Under the pieces are notes generated by a model. That model was not told the origin of the DNA, did no database searches, and was given only the letters and a program-made list of their open reading frames with translations. Positions 1 through 7,914 of a DNA stretch of 27,875 nucleotides are shown here, piece after piece. The DNA is taken from positions 1 to 27,875 of the forward strand of contig JAANSK020062242.1 in assembly GCA_011763485.2 (NCBI GenBank), in the 5' to 3' direction. Every line of letters starts with the position of its first letter. Within the stretch, counting starts at the first letter, position 1. The DNA is from Isoetes engelmannii (Eukaryota; Streptophyta; Lycopodiopsida; Isoetales; Isoetaceae). Both the position numbers and the translations under genes were made by a program.

Positions 1-20
1 GGCGGGGGGGGGGGGGGGGG

Positions 21-51
<31 letters not shown>
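1..51. repeat. Poly-G tract
   Basis: The first 51 bases are G except for C at positions 3 and 21, and normal mixed sequence begins right after. Such a run can form G-quadruplexes, but it lies exactly at the window edge and is unlike the AT-rich surroundings, so a sequencing or assembly artefact (for example a no-signal poly-G or gap edge) is a serious alternative. Confidence 0.9.
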
Positions 52-52
<1 letters not shown>

Positions 53-60
53 GGTCCATA

Positions 61-1000
61 CATGAAGAAATTATCAGGTGGGGTTTTTTATTATTGATTC
101 ATCTGAGGTTGCATATGCTAACATTTGTGCATGCTTTTTTGTAAGGGTCTGGTAAGGGCTATACTTGGATTGCAACAATGTGTTATTGCGATTGAGGTCA
201 TCGTATACCTTTGAGCAACTGAAGCGGCTATATGAAAGGAGTATAAATTTGATTGGTCAATTGGAGCTAATGATTTAATTGTAGCTATTGAGATGGAACT
301 TTTGAAGGTATGAGATTGAGTAGTTGGCCAAGAGAGTCATAGAAAGCTTATGGGGGCTTCTGAGTGCGGCTATGGAGTGGTGCAGTATTGGCATAATAGA
401 GTAAGTTATACTATGGCCATGTGAGAAAAGTAAGTATCATGGGAATGGATAAACAGTATGGAATGTTGTATTCTTATGGGAAAAATGGTTGCAAGGTAAG
501 CTTTGTAGACTGGAATGCTAGTATCTCTATTTGTTTAGTGAAGGACATAGTTGTTGGATCTACATCAATATGACAGCTATGCTTGTACTTCGTCGACATG
601 TTTGGATTGTGATGATCTTTATCAGTAAGCTAGCTACTTCGACATGGTATAGGTTGTATGGGCAACCTCGGCAAGGGTAAATCTAGGCACTTGTATATAA
701 TGTAATGACCACAAACTAGTACTTGACAACTAGTATTGATATCCAAAAATAATGGACTCTTGCGTTACACACAAGAGTCCGATAAGGTTTCATAGTTTCC
801 CATGTTGCTAGTCAAAAGTATAAGTAGGCCCATTTGTTTCCTTTCTATCACTAGCTTCTGGACATATTTTCCCAATACAACATTTCTTACGATTGAATTT
901 AACTATTACAAACCAAAAACCATGGTGAAGCATGGGATTATTTATCTGAAGCATGGTGAAGACAACTAAAACTTCTATGTATGAAAACACCCAATGAAAA
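61..1000. other. No recognised gene
   Basis: Both strands are broken by frequent stops and no protein family is recognisable. The only structure seen is a perfect hairpin at 754-780 (listed separately) and two nearby copies of ACTAGT at about 715-733. Probably degenerate intergenic or transposon-derived DNA. Confidence 0.5.
754..780. repeat. Perfect 9-bp hairpin
   Basis: GGACTCTTG (754-762) and CAAGAGTCC (772-780) are perfect reverse complements around a 9-nt loop. There is no following T-run and no gene it could terminate. It could be the end of a small foldback element; the function is unknown. Confidence 0.6.
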
Positions 1001-1009
1001 CACAAATTA

Positions 1010-1043
1010 GCGGCGGCGACTACCGCCGCGACAAATTCTTGTA
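1010..1043. mobile_element. Possible CACTA-type transposon terminus
   Basis: GCGGCGG (1010-1016) pairs with CCGCCGC (1023-1029) around a 6-nt loop, and the sequence runs on to TTCTTGTATAG (about 1036-1043). Plant CACTA (En/Spm) elements commonly carry GCGGCGAC-type subterminal repeats inside a terminus ending ...TTCTTGTAGTG, so this resembles a degenerate right end. A related GGCGGCGACTTTTGCCGC motif lies at 6328-6345. No transposase, opposite end or 3-bp target duplication was found, so the call is tentative. Confidence 0.3.
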
Positions 1044-1860
1044 TAGATAACTTGGCTTGCCCCTTACTATATATGGTCTAATACAGTCATTTACAGGAAG
1101 ATGACTTGTATGGTGACATGGTCGTAGAATATACATATTCATATTGTATATTCTAGTCGAACGTCACAACAAGAATATTGACAAAACTCAAGGAGCCATA
1201 GTATATTTGTTAGTTAACATTGTCTTTGAGTTTTGCAGGACATTGAGATTGTCTTGCATGAACTTCATATGGGAAAATAGCTAGACAGTACGTTAGAGCA
1301 CCTCCAGGAGAATGTCACTCTTATGGAGAACTTCATTATAAGAACCAACGTCAAAAGTTAATGGCCAACACTAAAGAACACTAAGCCAAAAAAAGACATA
1401 CGAGCAAAAGCTGATGAAGTACCTGAAGGTTCCCAAGCCAACTTCGACAAAGAAGCATAAGCCTATGAGAGAGGCCAGCTTCAAAATTGGTTATCTGAAC
1501 AAAGATGAGTAAAGAAAACAAGTTTGTGTGTGCATGTGAATGCTGACTAAGCATAATTTTCATTTGATTTGAGTCAATAAAAGTGTTTGTTTTCATCAAA
1601 TGTTGCTTTTGAGTAAAGATGCAAGGGGGTAATTGTGTCTGCCGCACAATAACCAGATCCTAAGCGTAAAGTCTTATAGGCAGATGGTAATGTTACAAGT
1701 TTTAAGAACAGAATCTTATATAATAATATTATAGTGTCTGTCTGTCCTCCATCAACACGGATGGAGGGCCAGGATTTAGCCAGGTGGACGGCTAGAGCTG
1801 GCCCTTTTTTTCAAACCCTATTTTTTTCCCTAAACTTTCCCTTTTTTCCCTCGGTGAGAT
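1040..1860. other. No recognised gene
   Basis: AT-rich sequence with no recognisable protein on either strand. Around 1740-1805 there is a pyrimidine/purine-rich patch (CCTCCATC and GATGGAGG can pair at about 1746-1766), followed by T- and C-rich sequence at 1807-1850. That patch could be promoter or 5' UTR of the small ORF at 1865, but no clear TATA element was identified. Confidence 0.4.
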
Positions 1861-1864
1861 AGCG

Positions 1865-2044
1865 ATGGCGGTGAAGCTCCATTGGAATTCCTCCCACCCA
1901 TGGCGGATTCAGGCAGCTTTTGACACATTACTTTCGGGCTTTGCTTCATGCAGATTATTTTTTTCCTCCAATGTTAAGGAAGAGGAGGATGGCTCCAGCG
2001 TGATGTTGATATTGCAAAACATGGAATCCGGAAGTTGGAAGTAA
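1865..2044 (+). CDS. Unidentified exon-like ORF (59 codons)
   Basis: An ATG at 1865 opens a 59-codon frame that begins MAVKLHWNSSHPWR and ends with a lysine codon and TAA at 2042-2044. A good splice-donor sequence, AA|GTAAGA, lies exactly at 2041, so the frame may be a first exon rather than a complete gene. The upstream sequence is pyrimidine-rich, as plant 5' UTRs often are. The C-terminal half has an acidic stretch (KEEEDGSS). I do not recognise the family. It lies about 330 bp upstream of the poly(A) polymerase fragment and could be part of one transcript with it, but its sequence does not match the poly(A) polymerase N-terminus as I know it. Confidence 0.25.
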   Translation: MAVKLHWNSSHPWRIQAAFDTLLSGFASCRLFFSSNVKEEEDGSSVMLILQNMESGSWK

Positions 2045-2369
2045 GATTCCCTGTGGTTTGCTGCCCTTCTGCTGTCGTTTCAATAATCCTTACCTCCTCT
2101 CCATTTCACATGTATGTGTTGTTAAGATGATCTCTCAGGCGTGTTAACATATATGCGATAAATATGTATGTAATCATAGCAGAGGGTGGAAGAGTATGGG
2201 AGCAGCTCATTTGGAGATGGGGTGCAGGGCAACACCCGAGTAAGTTATTTGGGTTTTCCAAGCAAATTTTGTCCAGCAAAGATGCCTTTAGTAGCCCTTG
2301 CATGTACCACAAGAAGTTCAATCTATGGGAAATGGCAATAAGCAATAGGGGATTGTCATTCCACATCGA

Positions 2370-2631
2370 GCGGATATTGACACATTATGCGTTGGTCCAA
2401 GGCATGCGACTCGAGAGGTATTACAGCTCATATTTGATTTTTAATATTTTACTAGCAGGCCTGTTTTTATTAGAACAAAGTTGCATGATTCTACAGGATG
2501 ATTTTTTTGTGGAATTGCATAGTATGCTAGCAGAGATACCTGAAGTGACAGAGCTTAACCCTGTTCCTGATGCTCATGTTCATGTTCTAAAGTTCAAATT
2601 TAATGGCATATCGATTGATTTAGTATATGCC
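2370..2631 (+). pseudogene. PAPS: Poly(A) polymerase fragment (catalytic nucleotidyltransferase exons)
   Basis: Two adjacent exons of a eukaryotic nuclear poly(A) polymerase are recognisable. Exon A (2370-2417) encodes ADIDTLCVGPRHATRE with the catalytic DxD aspartates. A 79-bp GT-AG intron (2418-2496) follows. Exon B (2497-2631) encodes DDFFVELHSMLAEIPEVTEL and continues through PVPDAHVHVLKFKFNG to ISIDLVYA, which carries the third catalytic aspartate. The splice is phase 0 and restores the family's reading. In the family this domain adds the mRNA poly(A) tail in the nucleus. Upstream, the expected FGSYRLGVHGPG block is only hinted at (VIPHRADID). Downstream, the frame stays open to 2865 but matches nothing I know of the enzyme. 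No other exons were found within several kb, so this is most likely a captured or degenerate gene fragment. An active gene with very long introns is less likely. Confidence 0.7.
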
Positions 2632-2865
2632 ATAGCCGTTGCCATAGCCACACTCCATTATAGCTTTTTCCAGTTCAACAGCGATGTGGGCTCCTTCATT
2701 ATTGGATGTTGTCTCCTCCGGACTTGGGTTGCTTGCTCCATAGTCAAGCTCGGTATTTTTGCATCTGACAGATTCTTAGCAGATATAGCAAGCTTCCATT
2801 TGATGCTGGAACAAAAGAAGGCAGTCGCCTTATTAACTTGCGGTAAGAGCTGGAGTAATAGTTAG
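2632..2865 (+). other. Open frame continuing from the PAP exon, unrecognised
   Basis: The reading frame of the poly(A) polymerase exon stays open for another 77 codons and then ends in TAG. The translated stretch does not resemble the palm or central domain that should follow. On the opposite strand the same bases also read as a stop-free stretch of acidic, coding-like composition (containing LDYGASNPSPEETTSNNEG, about 2750-2632). I cannot decide which strand, if either, was ever coding. The poly(A) polymerase similarity stops abruptly at the YA codons, as at a splice site or a junction. Confidence 0.35.
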
Positions 2866-2869
2866 CTCT

Positions 2870-3769
2870 GCAAACAAATTTATTTTAACGCTCTGTCCTC
2901 CTAATAATTCATGTGTTGCTACAGCAGAAACACTACTTGCATTTGTTCTTCCCTATTGATAATTTCTGCCCAGATATTTTAATTTTGCAGGAGGCCTTTT
3001 TCACCCTAGGAATCATAGGGCTATGGCAGTCTGATGGAGTATAGAATCTGACTTTGTATCAGTGTTAGGACTAGGATTTCATTTTTCTCTTTTCACTAGC
3101 TTGAAGCTTAATCTTCTGTCAGGTAAATGTATATTCCATCACTTTTACTCGATTTATGTTATGAATTCAATACAACTAGATTTCGGTGTTGCTCTTGGCT
3201 GCAGATAGTCACAAGTTCTTGGCCTCTTAGAGGTGCTACTTAAAGACGTTTACAAGTATTTAATGATGGAGGGGCAGGTTATGGATTGAGATGAACATAT
3301 CATGCAATACATGCAATTGAACATGGTTTTGTAGTTGGCATGCATGCTGCCCTATTATAATACGAAGATAACACATCTCTGAATGGTCTTAAGGGATATT
3401 TTGCTTCAAGATTGACATATGGGGATATTCTTGCAAACAATTGTCATTTCTGTGTTTCTAGAAATTCAGAATCCAGCACTGTTGACAAAATCAGTGCAAT
3501 GGAGAGGAATACGCAGCTTTTTTAATCATATATGTAAAATAAACAGTAAATGCAAATACATAGCTTATTTTTAATCTGTACGTGTATAAAGTTCCTTCAG
3601 TACTAGAGATTCATCAACAATTGAGCAAACATGTAGCTGTAAGTTTTACACATCTGCATCCAAGATTCAAAAATTAAAGTTCAAACAATTGCAACTACGT
3701 ATTAGAATTTAAGTAAGAACATGTGCATTGAGGTTTTGCAACTATGAATTAAAATTTATGTAAGAACAT
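2870..3769. other. No recognised gene
   Basis: AT-rich sequence with many stops in all frames. No similarity to the rest of poly(A) polymerase was seen on the + strand, and no hairpin or long repeat was noticed, apart from short echoes of GTAAGAACATG at about 3713 and 3763 that recur at about 5170. Confidence 0.5.
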
Positions 3770-3927
3770 GGGTTATAATGTGTCCTTATTGAGTTTCGTA
3801 TTGGGGGAGGCTTTTTTGGCATAGGTTGGGGCTATGATTTTGGGGTAGTATGTATAAGAAACCGTATTTTTGGAGCAATTTGAGCGCTTAAAGTCATTTA
3901 GATGTTTGAAATTCTAATTCCGGTGCT
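3770..3927 (+). repeat. Dispersed repeat, copy A
   Basis: About 160 bp here match the reverse complement of 13147-13313 with scattered substitutions. The most conserved block is GGCATAGGTTGGGGCTATGA, and others are CTTAAAGTCATTTA and GAAATTCTAATT. The two copies lie 9.4 kb apart in opposite orientation and diverge abruptly at both ends, as expected for two old insertions of one transposon family. The family was not identified. Confidence 0.8.
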
Positions 3928-3967
3928 AAATTTTTAGGGGTTGGGGTTTTTTTAAGCCGAGTTTTTA

Positions 3968-3991
3968 GGGCGTGGATAAGATACCACGCCC
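3968..3991. repeat. Perfect 8-bp GC-rich hairpin
   Basis: GGGCGTGG (3968-3975) and CCACGCCC (3984-3991) are perfect reverse complements around an 8-nt AT-only loop. It begins just after the end of dispersed repeat copy A and before GC-richer sequence at 4010-4250. Confidence 0.7.
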
Positions 3992-4020
3992 CTTTCTATT
4001 TTCTATTTCTTTTGCGGAGG

Positions 4021-4085
4021 GAGCGATGGCAGCAAGCAGGGAGTTCGATTGCGAAGGAGCGAGCGCTGGCAGCAAGCAGGGAGTT
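4021..4085 (+). repeat. 25-bp direct duplication (offset 40)
   Basis: A 25-bp segment containing GGCAGCAAGCAGGGAGTT occurs at 4021-4045 and again at 4061-4085 with one mismatch (GAGCGATGG versus GAGCGCTGG). No known gene covers it. Confidence 0.85.
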
Positions 4086-4422
4086 TCCAACGGCGAATTT
4101 CTTGGGCTGAAGAAGAAGAAGAAGGGTAGATCCGACTCTTTTCCTCTTCGAAGTTGAAGAAGGATAGTTCGCAGTTGAAGAAGGGAAGATCCCAGCAATG
4201 AATCCGCACGGGAAGCAATGAATCCCGGCATAACTACGGTGGTACCTACCGGATTTGTGACCGCAGAGGCGCGGGCAGGGCAGGGGCATTGATGAAAAAA
4301 TTAAGCAAAAATTTATCACAGACCGAAACAGCTGTCCTGGTGCGGCAGTGTTACAGAGTCTGCAGTTGCGCAAAAAATGAACAAGGCTGTGCTATGGCTG
4401 GCTGATGTGAACAATGCCTTCT

Positions 4423-4478
4423 TTGATCCCTCTGCACACTATATAGAGGCTTGATCCCTCTGCACACTATATAGAGGC
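4423..4478 (+). repeat. 28-bp perfect tandem duplication
   Basis: A 28-bp unit starting TTGATCCCTCTGCACACTAT is repeated head to tail with no mismatch (4423-4450, 4451-4478). The unit contains an internal CTATATAG palindrome. Perfect identity suggests a recent duplication. Confidence 0.95.
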
Positions 4479-4916
4479 TTGGTCGATCCTTTTCCTGTTT
4501 TAGATCTAGCTGAAAGTTCGTGTGTCTTAGTTAAATCCGACTCCTTGGGAGCCACTGTTTGTGCTGCAGGATGGGATCAAATGAGGCTTTCTATTTGGAG
4601 GCCTTGTTCTCGGTTTGTGCAGAGCAATTAGGTGAAGTGGAGCTAGGGCATCATCTTGGGGGCTCTGGTGAGGCCGTGAAGGATGAGTCCTCCAACCCTG
4701 AGCTTGCCTGATTTCTAGCAGATCATAGCAGATCATAGCATCACGGTGTGCGAAAACCTGAAGAAACCGGGGACAGGGGCCTCATTGCTTCGGAGCTGCA
4801 GTGATGATATGCATCGATTCGGATGTGCTGAAGATCTATTGCTAGGAGGAGGTTTTATTTTGTTTGCTAACGGAGAGTTGATTCCAGCCTGGTGCACACG
4901 AGCTCAGCACCATTGA

Positions 4917-4941
4917 GTTTTTTTTTTTTTTTTTTTTTTTT
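4917..4941. repeat. Poly-T run
   Basis: A homopolymer of about 24 T. It could be the poly(A) tail of a retroposed element inserted on the - strand, but no element body was recognised to its left. Confidence 0.9.
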
Positions 4942-5042
4942 AATTCCTCCTCACCATTGAATGCAATCGAGACCTTGGGTTCGTGGAAGAGTTTTCAGAT
5001 TGAAAATCTTGTAGGCCGTAGATCTGGATTTAAAAGAGGAAT

Positions 5043-5067
5043 ATTCTGGATTTCAATGGTCCAGAAT
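5043..5067. repeat. 8-bp hairpin
   Basis: ATTCTGGA (5043-5050) and TCCAGAAT (5060-5067) are perfect reverse complements around a 9-nt loop. It lies 41 bp before the larger AT-rich palindrome. Confidence 0.6.
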
Positions 5068-5107
5068 CCTCCCCACAAATGAAACGCCATATATAGTCTA
5101 AAAAGAC

Positions 5108-5145
5108 AATATTCCTATATTCCTATATTGGAATATAGGAATATT
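5108..5145. repeat. 16-bp perfect inverted repeat
   Basis: AATATTCCTATATTCC (5108-5123) and GGAATATAGGAATATT (5130-5145) pair perfectly around a 6-nt loop. The arms are built from ATTCCTAT-like sub-repeats, and further partial copies follow to about 5165. It is a strong cruciform or foldback candidate, but no target-site duplication was seen. Confidence 0.85.
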
Positions 5146-5398
5146 CCTATCTTCCAATATTCCTAAAAAGTAAGAACATGGGTTATAGATGTTTTTCTAT
5201 TCTATTGGACTTTGGCAAAATGTGTGCATCTTTTAGGGACTATACAACAACGATAATGTAGCTCAAAATGTTGACATCAACGAGAAAGGATTAAATTTAT
5301 TACAAAAGTTAAGGTGTTTGTAAACGTAATTGTTCACAGATGGGAGACATGCATGGTTTCCATATGCTCGACTGATACTAAATCCAAGGTCTCCAGCT

Positions 5399-5752
5399 AT
5401 GGCGATGGATCTCAAGCTCTCACTGTGGCGACGAACTGATCAAAGGTAAGAAAATGATTTCTTCCTATTATGTCTTTTGAACCATTAGCCTAAAGCCCAA
5501 AACCAGTTTTCTTTTGTTTTCAATCTAATCCTTGATATTTGTGTCTACAGCAGAGATATCACACAAATTATCATCCAAAGCCATAGGCGAGCTGAAGGGG
5601 CTGTTGAGAGAGAGTACATTGGAAGCGTGAAGACAATTCCTGAATGTGTACATTGGAAGCGTGAAGACAATTCCTGAATGTGTAAGGGATCTCAAGACTA
5701 AGGGTGCTCGAATCATGTCCTCGGGATCTCCTTTAACTTCGAGCAAGCACTG
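5399..5752 (+). pseudogene. Possible small two-exon ORF broken by a tandem duplication
   Basis: An ATG at about 5399 opens MAMDLKLSLWRRTDQ and reaches a donor-like AG|GTAAGA. The next acceptor-like TCTACAG (about 5544-5550) continues the frame as SRDITQIIIQSHRRAEGAVE and then EYIGSVKTIPEC. The 34-bp tandem duplication at 5614-5681 shifts the frame so that it ends soon afterwards at TGA. I do not recognise the family. It overlaps the opposite-strand oxygenase fragment, so at least one reading is not a gene. The splice sites are only inspected by eye. Confidence 0.2.
5614..5681 (+). repeat. 34-bp perfect tandem duplication
   Basis: A 34-bp unit beginning GTACATTGGAAGCGTGAAGA occurs twice head to tail without mismatch (5614-5647, 5648-5681). 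Since 34 is not a multiple of 3, it shifts any reading frame crossing it on either strand. Confidence 0.95.
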
Positions 5753-6037
5753 AAACCCCATCGAAGCTTTACTATCATGAAGGGGAAAATTTGGTGGATC
5801 AGTCATAACGTTTGTAAGCTGTTTAATAAGTGTTATATCTTCATTGTGTGAGCTATCACGAGTAAACCACAGTGCCATTGTACAGCGCTTCCCTTTGGTC
5901 ACCATACAGATTGAGTATTTATTACAATAAAACTTCCAACATTCAAACATAGAATTTGTACTGAAAGCAAGATTTTGACACTCTATCTCATCAACACAAT
6001 GCATATTGCTTTCATCTGCGGAATAAATCACCGGAGT
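5690..6037 (-). pseudogene. 2OG-Fe(II) oxygenase fragment (leprecan/prolyl hydroxylase-like)
   Basis: Read on the - strand, a clear acceptor (TTTCTTTGTAG, ending 6038) opens an exon encoding TPVIYSADESNMHCVDE. An unrelated stretch of about 28 codons follows, then VTKGKRCTMALWFTRDSSHN and ED. This resembles the C-terminal part of plant leprecan-like prolyl hydroxylase dioxygenases, where the His of the N-x-H-x-V-D-E block is an iron ligand and the basic residue after it binds 2-oxoglutarate. The similarity fades beyond about LLEVKGDPEDMIRAPLVL (about 5690); the frame stays open to 5525 but crosses the 34-bp duplication. The 84-nt internal insert is in frame but has no GT-AG ends. No exon for the first iron ligands (HxD) was found upstream. 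I read it as a gene fragment, with moderate certainty about the exact subfamily. Confidence 0.5.
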
Positions 6038-6039
6038 CT

Positions 6040-7300
6040 ACAAAGAAAATAAAAACAAAGTTTACAACTACTATACTTTTCCCTAAATTTAAAAAAATCA
6101 GCGAACCATGATTTTTAGACTACAATGTATTTGTATGTCAAACTACAACCAACTGTTGTTTGATACAAGTGCAAAAAACAAACAAAAGAGCACCTTTTTT
6201 TCTTTTTGTTGTAAATGCCAATATCTCCCAAACCCCACAAACGTAGCAGAAACTCATCGTCGCCGACAAGCTTTCACGCGAGATACGCCAAGGTGAGAGG
6301 CTATTTGGGGGAATGATAATGCTCATCGGCGGCGACTTTTGCCGCAGTTGCCTGTGGTCAAGCGTGCAACAAGGACGAAAATAATCTCAAAGTCTGTCAA
6401 GAGGAACCCGTTATGGACTAACTTCAAGACCCACAAACTGACACAGATGAGTGAATCTTCTCAAATTTTCTGCTACGTCTCGGTAACGGGGAGAACAATG
6501 AGCCGAGCTTCGACCGCGACTTGGTTGAGATACCTGAAGATTGCGCTGTGGAAGACATTCAATAATAAAAGAAAATTTGTTGATATTTTTGTAATAATAA
6601 AGGGTTACTGCACACGTTTCTCATTGCGGCCAAAACATTTAGAAACTCCAAACTTATGCGCAGCAACGCTGGGCACCGTTACTAGTATAACATAATATAA
6701 TAGAACAAAACTGAACTGAACTGAGCTGAAAAGAACAGAATAAAGCACAAGAGAAGAGGAGAGGAGAGTAGAATAGAATAGAATAGAATAGAATAGAATA
6801 GAATAGAATAGAATAGTTGTTTTAACGTCCACGAAGACCAAGAGGTCATGGGACCCATACAATGGGCTAGTACAACTACTAGGATTAAAAAACCCCTGCC
6901 TCGAAAGGTTTTCAAGGGAAAAACCTTTGCAGTAATGATGATACTAGACAATCAAGAAAACCTTTCAAGCAGATAGTCAGGTGACTAGCTTTAGGAAAAA
7001 GTTGTTATTCCGGCAAGGCAGATGATCGACTACGATCAACTTTGGGAGTGAAAGGAAGTGTTAAGGCACAAGCTCGAGGGAGCGTATGAGAAGACTTGTA
7101 AAAGGAACAAAGATGCAAAGCATGGCAGAATTACGCATTACCACTAGCCAATACAAGTATATCAATGCCTCTCCATAAAAGTTGTTGAACCTTATAGAGT
7201 CATCCTTTTGGAAGAAAAACAGAAACCACGGTGCGTGAGAGAGGAAGAATAGCGAAAGGTCCTTCCAAGAGAAAGCGCTCAGAACTCAGAGCGCAGGCTA
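6040..7300. other. No recognised gene
   Basis: The frames open here are short and match no family I know. The stretch contains the GGCGGCGACTTTTGCCGC motif (6328-6345), which echoes the possible CACTA terminus near 1010, and a long degenerate pentanucleotide repeat (6690-6816). The last part, from about 7200, leads into the VTI1 promoter region. Confidence 0.45.
6690..6816. repeat. (GAATA)n microsatellite with a degenerate flank
   Basis: Nine perfect GAATA units lie at 6771-6815. They are preceded by about 80 bp of degenerate GAAC/GAGC/GAAT pentamers, so the array once extended further left. The open frames on the - strand here (phenylalanine/tyrosine/serine-rich) are artefacts of the repeat. 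Confidence 0.95.
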
Positions 7301-7319
7301 TGGCGATCGAACATTGACG

Positions 7320-7914
7320 GAAAAGTAGAGGATTCGCTCAAACCTGCCCCGCTCCGCTCTCCTCCGCCCCAACCCCGTGTGGCTCCTATATTCAACGAGT
7401 GGACGCGATCAGGTTTTGGCAATTCAAGGTGAATTACTCAGTTAACTATTGTTTATACACTAAGTGGAATGGGCTGGCTGCCTTCGATAACCGGGTTTTG
7501 GTTGTAAACTTAAAGTTAGTCTTTCCGCTTTTCTCTCTAATCAATTATTTACTCTTTTTGCGAGCAGTAGTCGTAGCTCAAATGAGATGTAGAGATAGGA
7601 TTAAGATAAATTTGTTGTAACTGCAAGCATTCTGCGTAATATATGGTGTTTGAATGTTTAGAATAGCACAATAACATATCTTGCAATTGACCTGGTTGTA
7701 GAATAGCACAATAAGACATCTTGCAATTAACCTGGTTGTAGCATCTAAGACCAACGATGTGGAAAAGGAATGCTATTTAATTTCTGTTGTCGTTACCCTT
7801 TTTCTACAATTGATAGATATCCCTATAAATATTCTTCGTAAACAAATGCATTCATGGTTGAAGTATTTTACAAGGATGCAGTGCCTACTTATTCAAGGAT
7901 TAGCTGCCAAAACC
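7320..7914 (+). promoter_or_regulatory. Putative VTI1 5' UTR and leader intron
   Basis: Pyrimidine-rich, GC-richer sequence at about 7343-7395 looks like a plant 5' UTR exon, and AATTCAAG|GTGAAT at about 7421-7434 is a plausible donor. A leader intron could end at one of the AG sites shortly before the VTI1 ATG at 7915, for example TTCAAG ending about 7898. The intron would contain the 40-bp duplication at 7659. This is inferred from composition and splice-like motifs only; no TATA box was assigned. Confidence 0.3.
7659..7738 (+). repeat. 40-bp tandem duplication
   Basis: A 40-bp unit starting TAGAATAGCACAATAA is repeated head to tail (7659-7698, 7699-7738). The copies differ at a few bases (CATATC versus GACATC, TTGACC versus TTAACC), so this duplication is older than the perfect ones nearby. 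It lies 176 bp upstream of the VTI1 start codon. Confidence 0.95.

Larger units (their letters stand above)
4090..5400. other. Gene-free stretch with simple repeats and hairpins
   Basis: No protein is recognisable. The stretch holds a GAAGAAGAAG-rich segment (about 4109-4190), a 28-bp tandem duplication at 4423, a 10-bp duplication of AGCAGATCAT at 4717-4740, a T-run at 4917-4941, and two perfect hairpins at 5043 and 5108. This mix suggests accumulated small insertions and foldback ends. Confidence 0.5.

Noticed and set aside
3965-4373. Several overlapping frames on both strands around 4.0-4.4 kb
   Set aside because: Low-complexity GAAGAAG/CTTCTTC and a duplicated 25-bp segment keep frames open; no family resemblance and no exon structure.
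6605-6951. Open frames on - rich in Phe, Tyr, Ser and Leu
   Set aside because: They are translations of the (GAATA)n microsatellite and its degenerate flank.
7759-7914. Upstream in-frame ATG extending VTI1 by 52 residues
   Set aside because: The VTI1 family starts at MSDxF; the extension is hydrophobic and unlike any VTI1, and it probably lies in a leader intron.
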